The notes beneath the pieces are model-generated. The model made no database searches, was not told where the DNA came from, and saw only the letters and a program-made list of their open reading frames with translations. Source: Buddleja alternifolia (lineage: Eukaryota > Streptophyta > Magnoliopsida > Lamiales > Scrophulariaceae). Taken from it: 64,000 bases of DNA. Position 1 is the first letter of the stretch. Every line of letters starts with the position of its first letter. Made by a program: the position numbers and the translations under genes. Below are positions 20,853 through 32,303 of this stretch, piece by piece. The stretch lies in assembly GCA_019426215.1 (NCBI GenBank), contig CM033397.1, positions 29,142,480 to 29,206,479 of the forward strand, in the 5' to 3' direction.

Positions 20853-21371
20853 ATCAATGGGTTGATTAGGTGATTGATAATACTGTGAAGTTTTCTCAAA
20901 ACATTTATTAATTACAAGTTTTGATGTTTTATCAAACTCCACCGAATCATATTAATTGCTTCTTTGGTCATATTTGAAAGTCACCAAGAGCCACAAATGC
21001 AGCAATTGCTGGATGTTTCTTTCTGAAAATTGGAAAAACTGGAGAAAATTTATTTCGCCCTAATTTTCTTCGGAATGAAGTTTGCATTCTTTTTGGTATG
21101 GTGAAATACTCACAATAAATGAGAGTACATGAGGAAGGGATCTTGCACTTTTTTATACATTTTTAGAAATAAGGTTAATTTTTTTGTTTGATGTGTTATT
21201 GATTTTTATAATAGTTTAAATTATCGCTAAAATTTGATCATATTGATACTGTTAGTAATTTTTTTTGCCTTGGAACAATAATGTTGTTAATTGATTCTAT
21301 GTTATTTATCACTACATTTTACGTTTGTCATCTACTAAAAAGCAAAAAACAACAAAAGGACCAAGAAGAAA

Positions 21372-21522
21372 AGGTAAGATGTATACTACATTAATGCTTC
21401 ATTAAAATTCTTAATAGAAAAGATATGTTTGTCTTCTATTATTTTGTATTCCACCATAAAGGGCGTTTTGGTCTATTTTGATTAAATAAATAGAGAATTG
21501 GAGTGTCAATAACAAAAATTGG
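21372..21522 (-). repeat. Long inverted repeat, right arm
   Basis: Mirror of 19966-20095: gggcgttttggtctattt and agagaattggagtgt are the reverse-complement counterparts. Together the arms define a nested TIR element of about 1.55 kb. Confidence 0.65.
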
Positions 21523-21860
21523 AGTGTTTTTAAACAACTCTGTATTGTAATATGTCAAATGAAATATGATTTACGGATGTATGATGTGGAAATGATCGAG
21601 TAATTAGTTATTTTGACAATGATTATGTGATTAAAAAAACAGGTAAGCAAGAAAGAGAAAATAAAGTATTGATATAATTATTGATGAGAAATATACAGTA
21701 TGAAGTGATAGATGTATTTATTGAAACATTATGGGGGAATAAAAAAATGAAACTTAAAAAAAAGGTGTTTTTGATATAGCTTGTAAATGTAATTTGTTGA
21801 AAACTGTGATTCAAAATTCAAAAATGAATAATAATTTCAAATACATAAACAAACATGGCC

Positions 21861-22354
21861 GAAGTATTTAGGCAGAAACGACGAATCCTAAATATTTTCT
21901 CAAACTTAAGTAAATCTCAAATAACTCATTGAATTGGAAAAGTTTAAAAGAAAGGTTTCTAACTTTGACCTATTTAAAAAATGAGTAGATTTCTATTAAA
22001 AAGAATAAATTGCATCTTAGTCTTTTCTTGTGGTTAAACTTGATGGTAACAAAAATGTCAATATACATGAAGGGAAATTGTATAGAATTTTTTTTAATTT
22101 TATATTTATCTTTAGTGTATAGTATATATGGAAAAGTTCATTTTTACTCAATATACATGATGAATGATTTCTGTATATTTAACTGAAAAGATTGGATTGT
22201 TAATTTTGTTTATTAGGAGAAAGTACGAATAAAAAAGCTTACCATGTAACCATTTTGTAATTCTTAATAGACTTTGTTGATTGATTTCTTTATAGAGGAA
22301 AATAGCTTTGGCATTATCAGCCCCCTATACAAATAAAATAAGTTTGCCACGTAA
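21861..22354 (+). other. Diverged upstream region of the S-protein pseudogene
   Basis: The sequence aligns by eye with 35109-35770 in front of the intact gene. Shared blocks include taaatctcaaataactc and acaaaaatgtcaatatacat. Any promoter has decayed. Confidence 0.6.
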
Positions 22355-22632
22355 CCGTTTTGTGCATCAAAGGATAATAATCTTGGTTGTCAGTTGTCAC
22401 ACACTTAACATATAATCAAAATTGTGCATGGACATTTTGTCTAAACATTGAATGAACTACATTATTTTATTGCGATCTTGGGTCAGGTTCAAAGCAGCAA
22501 TCGTTTTACGCGTACGACTCAAAAGTGTTGTATGATTGTGACCATAGATTATGTTTTTGGGTGGCAAAAACTGACTATATTTATTTCAAGAAAAATATAG
22601 GACAAGAGTTCAAAAAATATGATTCGCGTTAA
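22355..22632 (+). pseudogene. S-protein homolog (plant S1 family) pseudogene
   Basis: The C-terminal two thirds of a gene like 35819-36235 remain. FCASKDNNLG matches HCASADDDLG. After a small indel come CAWTFCLNIE and an in-frame TGA that replaces His, then TTLFYCDLGSGSKQQS through VLYDCDHRLCFWVAKTD to a stop at 22632. The signal peptide and the first conserved region are missing. Family members are small secreted cysteine-rich proteins. This copy cannot produce one, and its loss is explained by point decay, not by a transposon inside it. Confidence 0.85.
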
Positions 22633-23008
22633 GCATGATGTAAAGATAGTGTCCACAAGTCTCTTAGCAAATCCTTTTTTGTTGCTAAATATGATTAAGA
22701 GTGTTATTGTCATTTCCTCTTAAATGCATTTGTATTGATTTGTTAGTATAGGTCCATAAAAATTTCAGTTCAAACTTAGTTTGACAAAATTGAAGTGTGG
22801 TTTATTATTTTATGACCAGTTATATTACAAATGTAATTCATCCACCTTATAAATTACACTTAAATTATGCTAAATTAAGTTTGGGCTAGAGATTTTCAAA
22901 GTTCATAAATAAATAAAATGCATGTTAGCGTCCGCACTATGTATAAGTTTTATCTAATTAAAAAAAATATCTCATACTAGGTTTTACCTTGCTAAATACA
23001 TCTTTTAG
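22633..23008 (+). other. 3' flank of the pseudogene
   Basis: It matches 36236-36600 downstream of the intact gene, for example agagattttcaaagttcata and ctcatactaggttttacc. No other feature is seen. Confidence 0.6.
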
Positions 23009-23608
23009 AGGGAAAATTACATCAACACCCACTGTTATAATAGGTAATTACACAAACTTACCCTCTTATAATTGAAATTACAAACACCTAACCCACTATA
23101 ATTGAAAATTATATTTGCCCCCTGGAAACCCTCGGTCAATGTTCAAACAATACTAAATGACATTTTTGCCCTTCACTTAAATTATTAAAAAAAAAACTAG
23201 AATAATATTTTTGTTACGACCGTATCTCCTCTTATAATGTGTAATTACCAAAAAACCTCTCTTATTTTTGAAATTGCCAACACCCCCTACAAGGGGCTAA
23301 ATGTAAGGTTTTTAGGGGTTAAATTGTAAAAAAAATTATTACATAAGGGGTGATTGTAAGAAGTGCATTATAACAGGGGAGGTTTGTGTAATTTCAAAAA
23401 TAAGAAGGGAGATTGTTGTAATTTTTCCTAAATGACATTTGACATGGGCAATTTTGGAAGTTCACGTGATGACGTCATCAAAAAACTGATCTTAAGAGGA
23501 AAATGTAATTTTCAATTATAGTGGGTTAGGTATTTGTAATTTCAATTATAAAAAAATAAGTTTTTGTAATTGTCTATTATAGCAGCAGGTGTTAGTGTAA
23601 CTTTCCCT
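23009..23608. mobile_element. Long-TIR MITE (600 bp) with a nested relative
   Basis: Ends beginning agggaaaattaca and the inverted agggaaagttaca carry inverted repeats of about 110 bp that include ctaacccactataattgaaa. A second, shorter inverted pair lies inside (about 23220-23435, cctcttataatgtgtaatta), suggesting a related copy inserted in the first. The flanks tcttttaga and ttgtttata are at best a worn 9-bp duplication. The paralogous locus at 36600 lacks it. Confidence 0.7.
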
Positions 23609-23712
23609 TGTTTATATCATGTCGGTATCATTCATGGTCCATGAACAAGGTGTTAATTAAGCCAAATTGGTTTTGGCCCCTCACACTTTTTCTTATTATT
23701 GATCTTGATGAA

Positions 23713-23856
23713 TGTGGCTTTCCTTTCCGTTTTTCTCATTACATTCAAAAAGTTTTTAAAGTTGGATTTATTCTGTTCAAGGAAAAAAATTAAGGAAATT
23801 TAAATGCCTTTCAAATCATGTATTTCTCAGTAAAATTCTAGATCAAAACAGAATAA
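23713..23856 (+). other. Duplicated block, copy 2
   Basis: Its sequence parallels 19645-19814 (ctcattacattcaaaaag, taaaattctagatc). It marks the start of the second tandem unit, which ends with the intact S-protein homolog. Confidence 0.6.
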
Positions 23857-24462
23857 AAAGCTATGTTTGGATGTGTTTTTATTTCATTTTCAACCGTCAT
23901 TTCTTAAAATCGATGGGAAAATGAGTTTTTGTTTTTTGTGTGAAAATGTAAGCATATTTGGTTGTGTTTCTGAAAATGGTTGGAATTGATCATTTGATGA
24001 GTTGTGAAATAATTGGCTTAATTAAAAAAATGATTATGTGAATAGTAATAGATAAAATAATAGATAATATTATATATATGAAATCTATTTTTAAGTAAAA
24101 ATGATAAAAATGGATCCTAGAAAAGCACTAAAAGTACTCAAAATGAGTCTTAAACTTTGCACAAGCCTATGAAGGTTAATACTATGCATTTTATTGCATT
24201 ATAAAATCACAATTTTATTGCATTATAAAACCACAATTGTTGCCGAACATACAAATTTTTTAGAAAGAAATGTGAGAAATAAAAATGTGAATGTGATTTG
24301 GTAAAGTGAAATATAGTTATTGGAGAATGTGTATGCAGAAAATGAAAATAAGTGTATTTTCAATTGAAAATGGTATAAATCGTGAATTTTTATTTTCAAA
24401 TGAGAATGAAAATGAACATAGTGGTTTGAAAACACAAAAAAAAAGAAAAAAAAAACAAAGCC
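23857..24462. mobile_element. Tourist-like MITE, copy A
   Basis: The left end gctatgtttggatgtgtttt and a matching inverted A-rich right end (aaaacacaaa...caaagcc) enclose about 600 bp. TAA trinucleotides lie on both sides (23854-23856, 24463-24465). About 200 bp in the middle is absent from copy B. Confidence 0.6.
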
Positions 24463-24465
24463 TAA

Positions 24466-24856
24466 GGCTCTGTTTGGATGTGTTTTCATTTCATTTTCAA
24501 CCATCATTTTCTAAAACGTATTGGAAAATGAGTTTTTTTGTGTGTGTGAAAATGACTAAATGTTTGGTTGTGCTTCTGAAAATTGGTTGGAATTGATGAT
24601 GTGTAAATGATTGAGTTAGTTAAAAGTAATAATTATGTAGATGGTATAGATAAAATAATGAATTTGTAGAAAGAGATGTGAGAGAAATAAAAAAATGAGT
24701 GTGACTTGGTAAAGTAAAAGGTAATTATTGGAGAATGTGAAACTGAAAATGAAAATAAGTGTATTTCCACTTGAGAATTGTGTAAACTGTGTATTTTCAT
24801 TTTCAAATAAGAATAAAAATAAAAATAATGCTATGAAAACACAAACAAACATAGCA
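24466..24856. mobile_element. Tourist-like MITE, copy B
   Basis: The left terminus ggctctgtttggatgtgttt and the right terminus (inverted tgctatgtttgtttgtgttt) are flanked by taa at 24463-24465 and 24857-24859, the PIF/Harbinger target preference. It closely resembles copy A in sequence and lies head-to-tail with it. Confidence 0.75.
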
Positions 24857-24899
24857 TAAGCATTTAAATAGAGATGATGAGATACTCGTATTGGTGAAA

Positions 24900-26534
24900 T
24901 GTTAGGTTTATGTCCTCAAATGTCGTTAGAGGATTAGAGAAAAAAAGGACATTGTCATATTGTAATTGTTATTATTATTTAATAAAAGACATTTTAGTTG
25001 TTTACTCTATTATTGGCATTTATATATTGTAATCATCTATAAGTCCATGAATACAAGAATTAGCTCTCTAAGGTATCAGAGGAGTTCAATACTTGTGTAC
25101 TAAAGTCTGCAAGTCAAGGATTCCCAATGGGGCATTGGAAATCATCAAGATTTGTATGATATGAGTTTTAACGAGAGAAGTGCCCGCCAATCACTAAGAA
25201 GTAGTGAAAAACTCATATCATAGGTACACTGATGAAGGTAGTGGCACTCAGACATGACTCGCATCTATTCTGTCACATGGGTTTTCACTCTTTAACGATC
25301 AATGATAGAATTAATTAAATTGTAGTAGGTGTGTCTGAAATTTAGACCTGAGGAATCGAGTTCAAGATATATTTGTGACATTAGGTTTGTTATTAGAGTA
25401 GTTAGGCCCAATTCACCCTTTTGTGGGGTCGACCACGAACTACATCCTAATGGGCAAGTAGCAGTCTTAACTAATATCCAAGAAGGGATTCGTTCCCTCG
25501 AAAGTGAACGACGAATTATCTTATACATTTATAAGTAAGTTAAGTTTTAAAGTCTTTGGCCAAAGCATTTTCTGATCTGTACTTATTATAAATATAGCAT
25601 AGAGTTGAGTTTACGAGTTTGACCTAAACCATGACTCTTACTTGACCCGGATAAGAAAACGAAGAATTTGAATTCACACGGTATTTACAATAAGAAAGGT
25701 AAACAATGATCTAATCATGTCATCTTATTTGGGATACGATGTGGGCCACTTGACTGGCTAAATATTACCCACATTCAATGGAATCCTCCCATTGTCAAAT
25801 ACAGATGAAACTAAAGAGTCACGCTTAAAAAGAAAAAATCGAACAAAATTATGGTGTATTTCTTGTAGCAATATTTTAAGTATTGGATACTTAAAATTAA
25901 TTAAATGGAATTAATTATTTGGAGAAATAAGCTAATTCATTTATGCTTTAATTAATATGATATTATTTGGAGAAATAAAATTAATTAAATATCCAATCTA
26001 TTATTTAATTAGATTAATTAATTGGATTGAATTAATTAATTAAATAAAGGATTGGACTGAGCTCAAATTGGTGCACCTTGACCGTGTATGTACGGCCTCT
26101 AGGCGTCCAACATGGGCTAAATAAAGACCAAGGTTGTAACTTAATGATATAAATATATCGCTTAATTAAACCTAAGTCATAATATAAGTTACAACACACT
26201 TGAGCTACAAGAAAGAAACTCCCACCCTCTCCAACTCTCTCTAGCCGTTGGCCTCACCAAGCCAAGAAAAGGAGATTTTTCGTTCGAGTTTTTCGGCGAG
26301 ACAGGCAGCACATTTGGACTGCTCGGATTATCAATCAGTCAGCCGGATCAGTTCGCGAAAGACTTGAAGAATTCAAAAGTTGTGATTCTATAACGATTTC
26401 ACTACACTTGATAAAGTATCGATATCTCTATCATATATACGCATGATAAAACCCCGGGGTTGATCCTGAATTGGGAAAATTTGAAAAATTTTATTACACT
26501 GTTTCCATTGCGTTTTCGTTTATTTTTCCCAACA
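24900..26534 (+). repeat. 5' LTR of the copia element
   Basis: It begins TGTTAGGTTTATGTCCTC and ends TTTTCCCAACA just before the PBS. It pairs with 32304-33957. A TATA-like gatataaatatatc lies at about 26145-26160, ahead of acaacacacttgagctacaa. Confidence 0.93.
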
Positions 26535-26535
26535 G

Positions 26536-26548
26536 TGGTATCAGAGCC
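26536..26548 (+). other. Primer-binding site, initiator tRNA-Met
   Basis: tggtatcagagcc lies one base after the LTR. It is the standard PBS of plant copia elements. Confidence 0.9.
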
Positions 26549-28351
26549 AAACCACACGGTTCGAAATATGTAATTTACGTGTATATATGTGATTAGATGC
26601 ATGATTTATAATTTTTCTCGATGCATGATTAGATATGTAGATTTCATGTTTTTGAGAAAATTTTATTTATTTTACTTGTTAAAAATTAATAAAATTGGAT
26701 TTTATGTAATTTTGATGTGATGAAATAATCATGAAAAGATGGGGGATCGTCTGCTCGTGTGCCGGTCTAGTAGCAGTCGGCTTTCACCGCCGGTTGTTCC
26801 CTCCGCCACTGCGGCGGCAAGTTTCGCTGCCGGAGATGCGGATTTTCGATCCCCCAGCAATGGGCTCGCACACACTACAGTTGGGCTATCGTGTGCGAAT
26901 GGGCCACATAGTTGCCAGACCGTTGTGCTGTTGGGTTCTACGGCGAGCCCGCCGTGTGTTTTTTAACACCGGACACATCAATCCTTCCCGGGTTGGCCCG
27001 TGGGTAACCCGGGTATATTTTTAATAAATAAATATATCTATTTTTTGATTAAAATTGGATTTTAATGCAAAAATAATAATATTATTTATTAAAGTAGGAT
27101 TTTAAAATTCCTAGTTATCTAATTTTATTAAAGTTGGACTTTAAATTAAATTGGATATTTTGTATTATAAAATTAATTTTAATAAACTTAGATGTTAATT
27201 TTTATTATAATTGGATTTTAATATAAAATTAATTGAAGTTTATTAATTTGGATTATTTAATAGAATCAAATAAATTTATTTTCCTCTAGAATATGAATTC
27301 AATAATTAAATTTGAAATTTAATTAGAAATTAACATATATGCTTTTCATGTGTTATGTGATATATCATGTTCGACATGTTATGTGATGTTCATAGATTTA
27401 GGCTCGTTTTATCAATGTATTTCTTTTTTTGATGTGTTGTAAAAGCCATTTTGAGCCTATGTTTATTTTCTTTTTATAGAATTTTGTATAGGTTAATTAT
27501 ATTAAATTGTAATAATTAGAAATAGAGTAGGGCCAAAGAAGAAATTCAAGTCGAGTCAAGGAGATACAAGAAGGATCTTTGGAAGCTCTAGTGCAGTTTC
27601 TTTTTAATTAGTGATTGAGGCATTGCTTAGCTCAATCTAGGATTAAGGTTCATGAATCATGTGTTGTTAGCTTTCTAGGATTGCTTTCGATTATTTAATT
27701 GATCCATGTGCAAAATGAGACCTATTAAATAATTAAATTCTTCTACTTTGAAAAATATTAAGTTGATAAAGGGTACTAGGTATCCTCTTCTCCACTGAAC
27801 TTATAAAAAGTTAAAATAATATTTAATATATAATATCATCTCTAAGCAATGGGGGTTATATAGAGAACTATATTCTAGATTTTTCTAAGTGCATGAAATG
27901 CCATTAGTCGAAACAAATTTCACCCGACATACCAGCAAAATGTTGCAAGGTAAAATTCAATTGTTAGACTAATAGAAAATCAGAGGGTTAAACTTAAATT
28001 ATTCATAAATCATTATGACCGTTAACAGGTTGAGATTTGATGAGTAATGAACAAAGGGATTGAATCATTCATTTGATGGGTTGATATTGGACATCACTTT
28101 AATAGATTAATTAGGCCACATACCAACAAAATGTTGCAACCTATTAAACTAATTAAAGAAATCAAGCACCACTACGAAGTCTTCCAACGATGACTTCAGA
28201 CTTCTGCAGTGGGAGTGTGGATTTTCAAAAAATGTAGTGGAAGCCGAGTTTATTTTATAAGTCCTTTATTTAAACTTGGAACAACAATTATGATAAAATC
28301 TAATAAGTTTTTTTACTTTTCTGCAGTTATTTGCTTATTATCTCTCTCATT
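26549..28351 (+). other. Copia leader with a GC-rich island
   Basis: This 1.8-kb untranslated leader is mostly AT-rich. At 26735-27015 it contains a strikingly GC-rich stretch (for example gccggtctagtagcagtcgg and ttgggttctacggcgagcc) with overlapping ORFs of 97 and 75 aa that match nothing I recognise. The island could be part of the RNA packaging leader or captured DNA. Confidence 0.6.
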
Positions 28352-29190
28352 ATGACTATCAACCTGTTATATGTACTACTGAAAAGAATACCTTGACTGG
28401 TCCAAACTATGTGGACTGGCTCCGAAATCTGAGGATAGTCCTCAATATGGAGTCACTGGGATATGTATTTGATGATGATATCCCAGCTGCGCCTGTAAGA
28501 ACGCGTGCTACTGAGGAGGAAGTCGCGGCTCATGAAAAATGGGTCAAAGACAACGTCCAGGTTTGTGAGTATATGCTAGGCTCAATGACTAATGAGTTGC
28601 AAAGATCTCATGACAAAATGGTCTCGGTGAGGGCTATTTTGGCACACCTAGTAGATCTCTATGGTGAGCATAGTCGTACTGCTTGATATGAGATATCGAA
28701 AGAGCTCTTTGGAGCCAAGATGAATGAAGGTGAGAAAGTTGGGGATCATGTACTTAAAATGATTTCGAAAATTGAGAGGTTAGAGGCCCTTGACTTCAAC
28801 ATGGACCCGCAATTACACACAGACCTCATCTTGCAATCACTTTCAGACTCCTTTTCCCCAATATGTAATGAACTTCAACTGCAATGAGATAGAGTGCAAT
28901 CTAGCTAGGTTGATGAACAAACTTGCAACTGCACAATCTGAAGTGAAGCCAAAGGGAAAAGAGGCAGTCTTAGTCATCACTTCTAAGCCTAGAAGAAGAT
29001 GAAGAAAAAGAAGGGTAAGAAGCCCTTTGGCACTTCAGGTCCACATGCTAAGATAAACAAAGGAACGAGTAAAGCTCTAAAAATGATGAAAATCAAAGGT
29101 TCAAAAGAAACAAATAGGTGCCTTCACTGTGGTGAGCTAGGCCACTGGAAGAGGAAGTGTCCTAACTTTGGCAAGGGTGCAGCAAATATG
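28352..29190 (+). pseudogene. Copia gag pseudogene
   Basis: LTGPNYVDWLRNLRIVLNME is the conserved capsid start. EYMLGSMTNELQ and ISKELFGAKMNEGEKVGDHV continue it across a stop at 28684. The frame shifts near 28870, and the zinc knuckle CLHCGELGHWKRKC (about 29119-29160) is intact as CX2CX4HX4C. Gag would coat and package the RNA. At least three disabling changes are visible. Confidence 0.9.
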
Positions 29191-29826
29191 GAACTTTTTG
29201 TTTTAGAAATCAATTGTTCTATAACTGTATTTTCCACTTCGTGGATACTTAATTCTGGAGCTAGTGCTCATGCTTCGATAATAAATCAGGATCTGGAGCA
29301 AAGTAGGAAGCTGGAGCATGGAAAGGTGCTGATTAGTGTTGCCAGTGGGCAGAGTGTCGCGGCTTCTCATATTAGATCAACTTCTTTATATTTATTATCT
29401 GGACATGTTTCAATTTTAGAGGATATTTTAGTTTTGCCCAACAGGCTTAAGAACATTATTTCAACTCCTGTGTTAGTTAGGAATAATTATGTTTTTAATT
29501 TCATTGACAGTACTTGCAACATTTTATTAAATAATAAGATTGTTGACACTGCTACTTTAGTTAATGGCCTCTATTATTTAAATATGCAAAATGAATGTGT
29601 TGTGAATGTTATCTCAAAGAAGCGAGGTACGCAAGGTCCTAACCTAAGCTTGAAGTGGCATCTTAGACTAGGCCATGCTGGCGAGCAGAAGATACATAAG
29701 ATGGAGAAAGACAGGTTAATAAATCCATTGGGATTGGATCCCTATCCAACTTGTGAATCTTGTCTTAAAGGCAAAATGACTAGATCTGCCTTCACTGGGA
29801 CTTTGAAAGGGCCACTGAAGTATTAG
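29191..29826 (+). pseudogene. Copia protease and pre-integrase region
   Basis: WILNSGASAHA is the protease active-site motif, normally LDSGASxH; Asp has changed to Asn, so cleavage activity would be lost. LKWHLRLGHAGEQKIHKM and CESCLKGKMTRSAFTG form the GAG-pre-integrase block with its HHCC-type zinc site. The frame stops after GPLKY at 29826. Confidence 0.88.
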
Positions 29827-30653
29827 GACTTGCGCACAACGATGTTTGCGAACCATTTGGAGAAATGGCTCATGGAGGTTTTCACTATTTCATTACTTTC
29901 ACTAATGATCATTCAAGGTATGGGCTTGTGTACTTAATGAAACACAAGTCTGAATCATTTGAAAAGTTCAAAGAATTTAAGGCTTTAGTTGAAAATCAAA
30001 CTGGACATCATATAAAAGCACTACGATCGGATCGTGGAAGTGAATATATGAGTGATGAGTTCTTAAAGGAACATGGGATAATATTACAACTCACACTACC
30101 ATCAACTCCATAACTAAATGGGGTAGCTGAGCACAGAAATCGAACGCTTTTAGACATGATTCGATCTATGCTCAGCTACGCTGATTTACTCATTTTCTTG
30201 TGGGGACATGCACTCCTTATTTCTATTCATATCTTGAATAGATGTCCTTCCAAATCCGTTCCTAAGACTCCATATGAAATATGGAGAAATAAGAAACTAA
30301 ACCTTAAATATATTAGGGCTTGGGGATGCCTTGCCTATATCAAGAAGGGAAAGGCAGATAAATTGGAAGCAAGGTCCTATAAAGGGCGTTTCGTTGGTTA
30401 TCCTGAGGATTCCATGGGATACCTCTTCTACATGCAAGATGATCAAAGGATCATTGTTGCACTGCAAACGGACTTTCTTGAAGATGAGTTTATTCAAGAA
30501 GGTGGTGTAGGTAGAAAGATTGTTCTTGATGAACAAAATGAAACACCTAGGGAGACAACTTATGAAGAAACACATACTGAACATATTGAAACACAACCAA
30601 CATTGCAAAGATCTAGTAGAGTGCCGCATCAACCTGAAAGGTACTATAGATAA
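29827..30653 (+). pseudogene. Copia integrase
   Basis: YFITFTNDHSRYGLVYLM gives the first Asp and ALRSDRGSEYMSDEF the second. After a TAA at 30111, LNGVAEHRNRTLLDM supplies the Glu of the DD35E triad. The C-terminal part with YEIWRNKKLNLKYIRAWGC and GYPEDSMGYLFY is preserved. All three catalytic residues are readable, but a stop separates the second from the third. Confidence 0.9.
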
Positions 30654-31754
30654 CTGCTACAAGAGAAACTTAGTGTCCACACTATAGCAGTGGGAGTTCA
30701 TGGGGAGGACACTTCTACTTATGATCAAGCAATGATGGACATGGACTCTGCAAAGTAGCAAGAAGCTATGCAAGCGAAGATAGACTCGATCAATTCCAAC
30801 TAGTTCTAAACTCTGGTAGATAGTCCCAAAGGTATAGCACCAATAGGGTGTAAATGGATCTATAAGAGGAAGATAGGCCCAGACGAAAAAGTTGACACAT
30901 ACAAGACAAGGTTTGTAGAAAAATTTTATAGTCAAAAGGAAGGAATTGACTATCAAGAAACCTTTTCACCTATGGCAATGATCAAATCGATTGGAATTCT
31001 GCTTGCAATAACTGCATACATGGATTATGGGATATGGTAGATGGATGTGAAAACGGTTTTTCTGAATGGATACCTTGAAGAAGATATCTATATAGATCAT
31101 CCTAAAGGCTTTACATCTGTGTCTGGTATTCATAAGGTGTGTAAGCTTAAGAGATCTATTTATGGACTTAAGCAAGCTTCTAGGAGTTGGAATCTTCATT
31201 TTGATGAAGCTATCAAAGGATTTGACTTTATCAAGAATGAAGATGAACCATGTGTTTACAAGAAGGTTTGTGGGAGCAAGATCACTTTCCTAGCCCTAAA
31301 TGTGGATGACGTTCTACTCATAGGAAATGATGTAGGAATGCTGACTTCAGTCAAAACGTGGCTTTCAAATACATTCTCCATGAAAGACTTGGGAGAAGCA
31401 ACCTATATTTTAGGAATTCGTATCTATAGAGATAGAACAAATATAATGATAGGAATTTTTCAAGCCCTTTACTTAGAGAAGGTCCTAAAGAGATTTAGGA
31501 TGGAGGACTCGAAGAAAGGCTTCTTGCCCATGAGACATGGGGTGCACCTTTCAAAGTCTATGTCTCCTCAAAGTGAGGAAGATAGAAAGGAAATGGGTAT
31601 GATGACTTATGCATCTGCAGTGGGTAGTCTAATGTATACCATTTTATGCACACGGTGCGACATAACCTACGCAGTTAGCGTGGTAAGTCATTTTCAGGCT
31701 AACTCGGGAAGAGAACATTGGACCGCTGTAAAAAAATATCCTAAAATATTTTAA
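30654..31754 (+). pseudogene. Copia reverse transcriptase
   Basis: GCKWIYKRKIGPDEKVDTYK and GIDYQETFSPMAMIKSI open the domain. Motif A reads W-stop-MDVKTVFLNG, with CAG changed to TAG. IYGLKQASRSWNLHF follows, then the catalytic box LNVDDVLLIGND, where LYVDD is usual. SMKDLGEATYILGI and the ASAVGSLMYTILCTRCDI thumb block complete it. The stop in motif A and scattered stops at 30750-31040 disable it. Confidence 0.9.
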
Positions 31755-32298
31755 TAGAACTGTGGATATGGTCCTAACATATGGACATGGAGATTTGAAA
31801 GTGGATGGATATACTGACTCAGATTTCCAATCTGATGTAGATGATCGAAAATCCACTTTAGGGTTTGTATTCACACTAAATAGTGGAGCACTAACTTGGA
31901 AAAGTTCCAAGCAAAGTACAACCGTTGATTCCACCACTAAGATAGAACACATAGTGGCGTCCGAGGCTGCTAAAGAGAGTGTTTGGATTAGGAATTTTTT
32001 TGGAGAACTTCAAGTGGTCCCTACTATAGAGCTGTCATTGCCACTTTATTGTGACAATAATGGGGCTACTGCAAAAACAAAGGAACCAAGGTCTCACAAC
32101 AAATCCAAACACATAGAGAGGAGATATCATATAATAATGGAAATCGTTACAAGAGGCGAAACTGCTGTACAGAGAAAAAATTCAACTGACAATGTTGCTG
32201 ACCCATTGACCAAGCCTTTGACAAAGGCAGTGCTGGATCGACATCTTGAGAGAAGATGGGTATTAGATACCATAGTGATTGGAATTGAGTACAAGTGA
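31755..32298 (+). pseudogene. Copia RNase H
   Basis: VDGYTDSDFQSDVDDRKSTL, TTVDSTTKIEHIVASEAAKE, LYCDNNGATA and KSKHIERRYHII are the standard copia RNase H blocks, open from 31762 to the stop at 32298. A short frameshift separates them from the RT. The 3' LTR begins six bases after the stop, past gagagat. Confidence 0.9.
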
Positions 32299-32303
32299 GA
32301 GAT

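Larger units (their letters stand above)
19815..21860. mobile_element. TIR transposon, about 2 kb, with further elements nested inside
   Basis: The ends ggccatgtttgtttatattt (19815) and its inverted partner ggccatgtttgtttatgtat (21860) form terminal inverted repeats. No transposase is visible. Inside lie a pair of long inverted arms (19966-20095 and 21372-21522) and a hAT MITE (20539-20852). The GGCCATGTTTG termini suggest a Tourist or hAT relative, but the target duplication is unclear. Confidence 0.65.

Noticed and set aside
24223..24852. Phe-rich ORFs of 78-96 aa on both strands
   Set aside because: They are by-products of the AT-rich Tourist-like MITEs.
26731..27024. Plus-strand ORFs as a host gene
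   Set aside because: They overlap each other in different frames within the copia leader, and neither shows a domain, start context or stop context of a gene.
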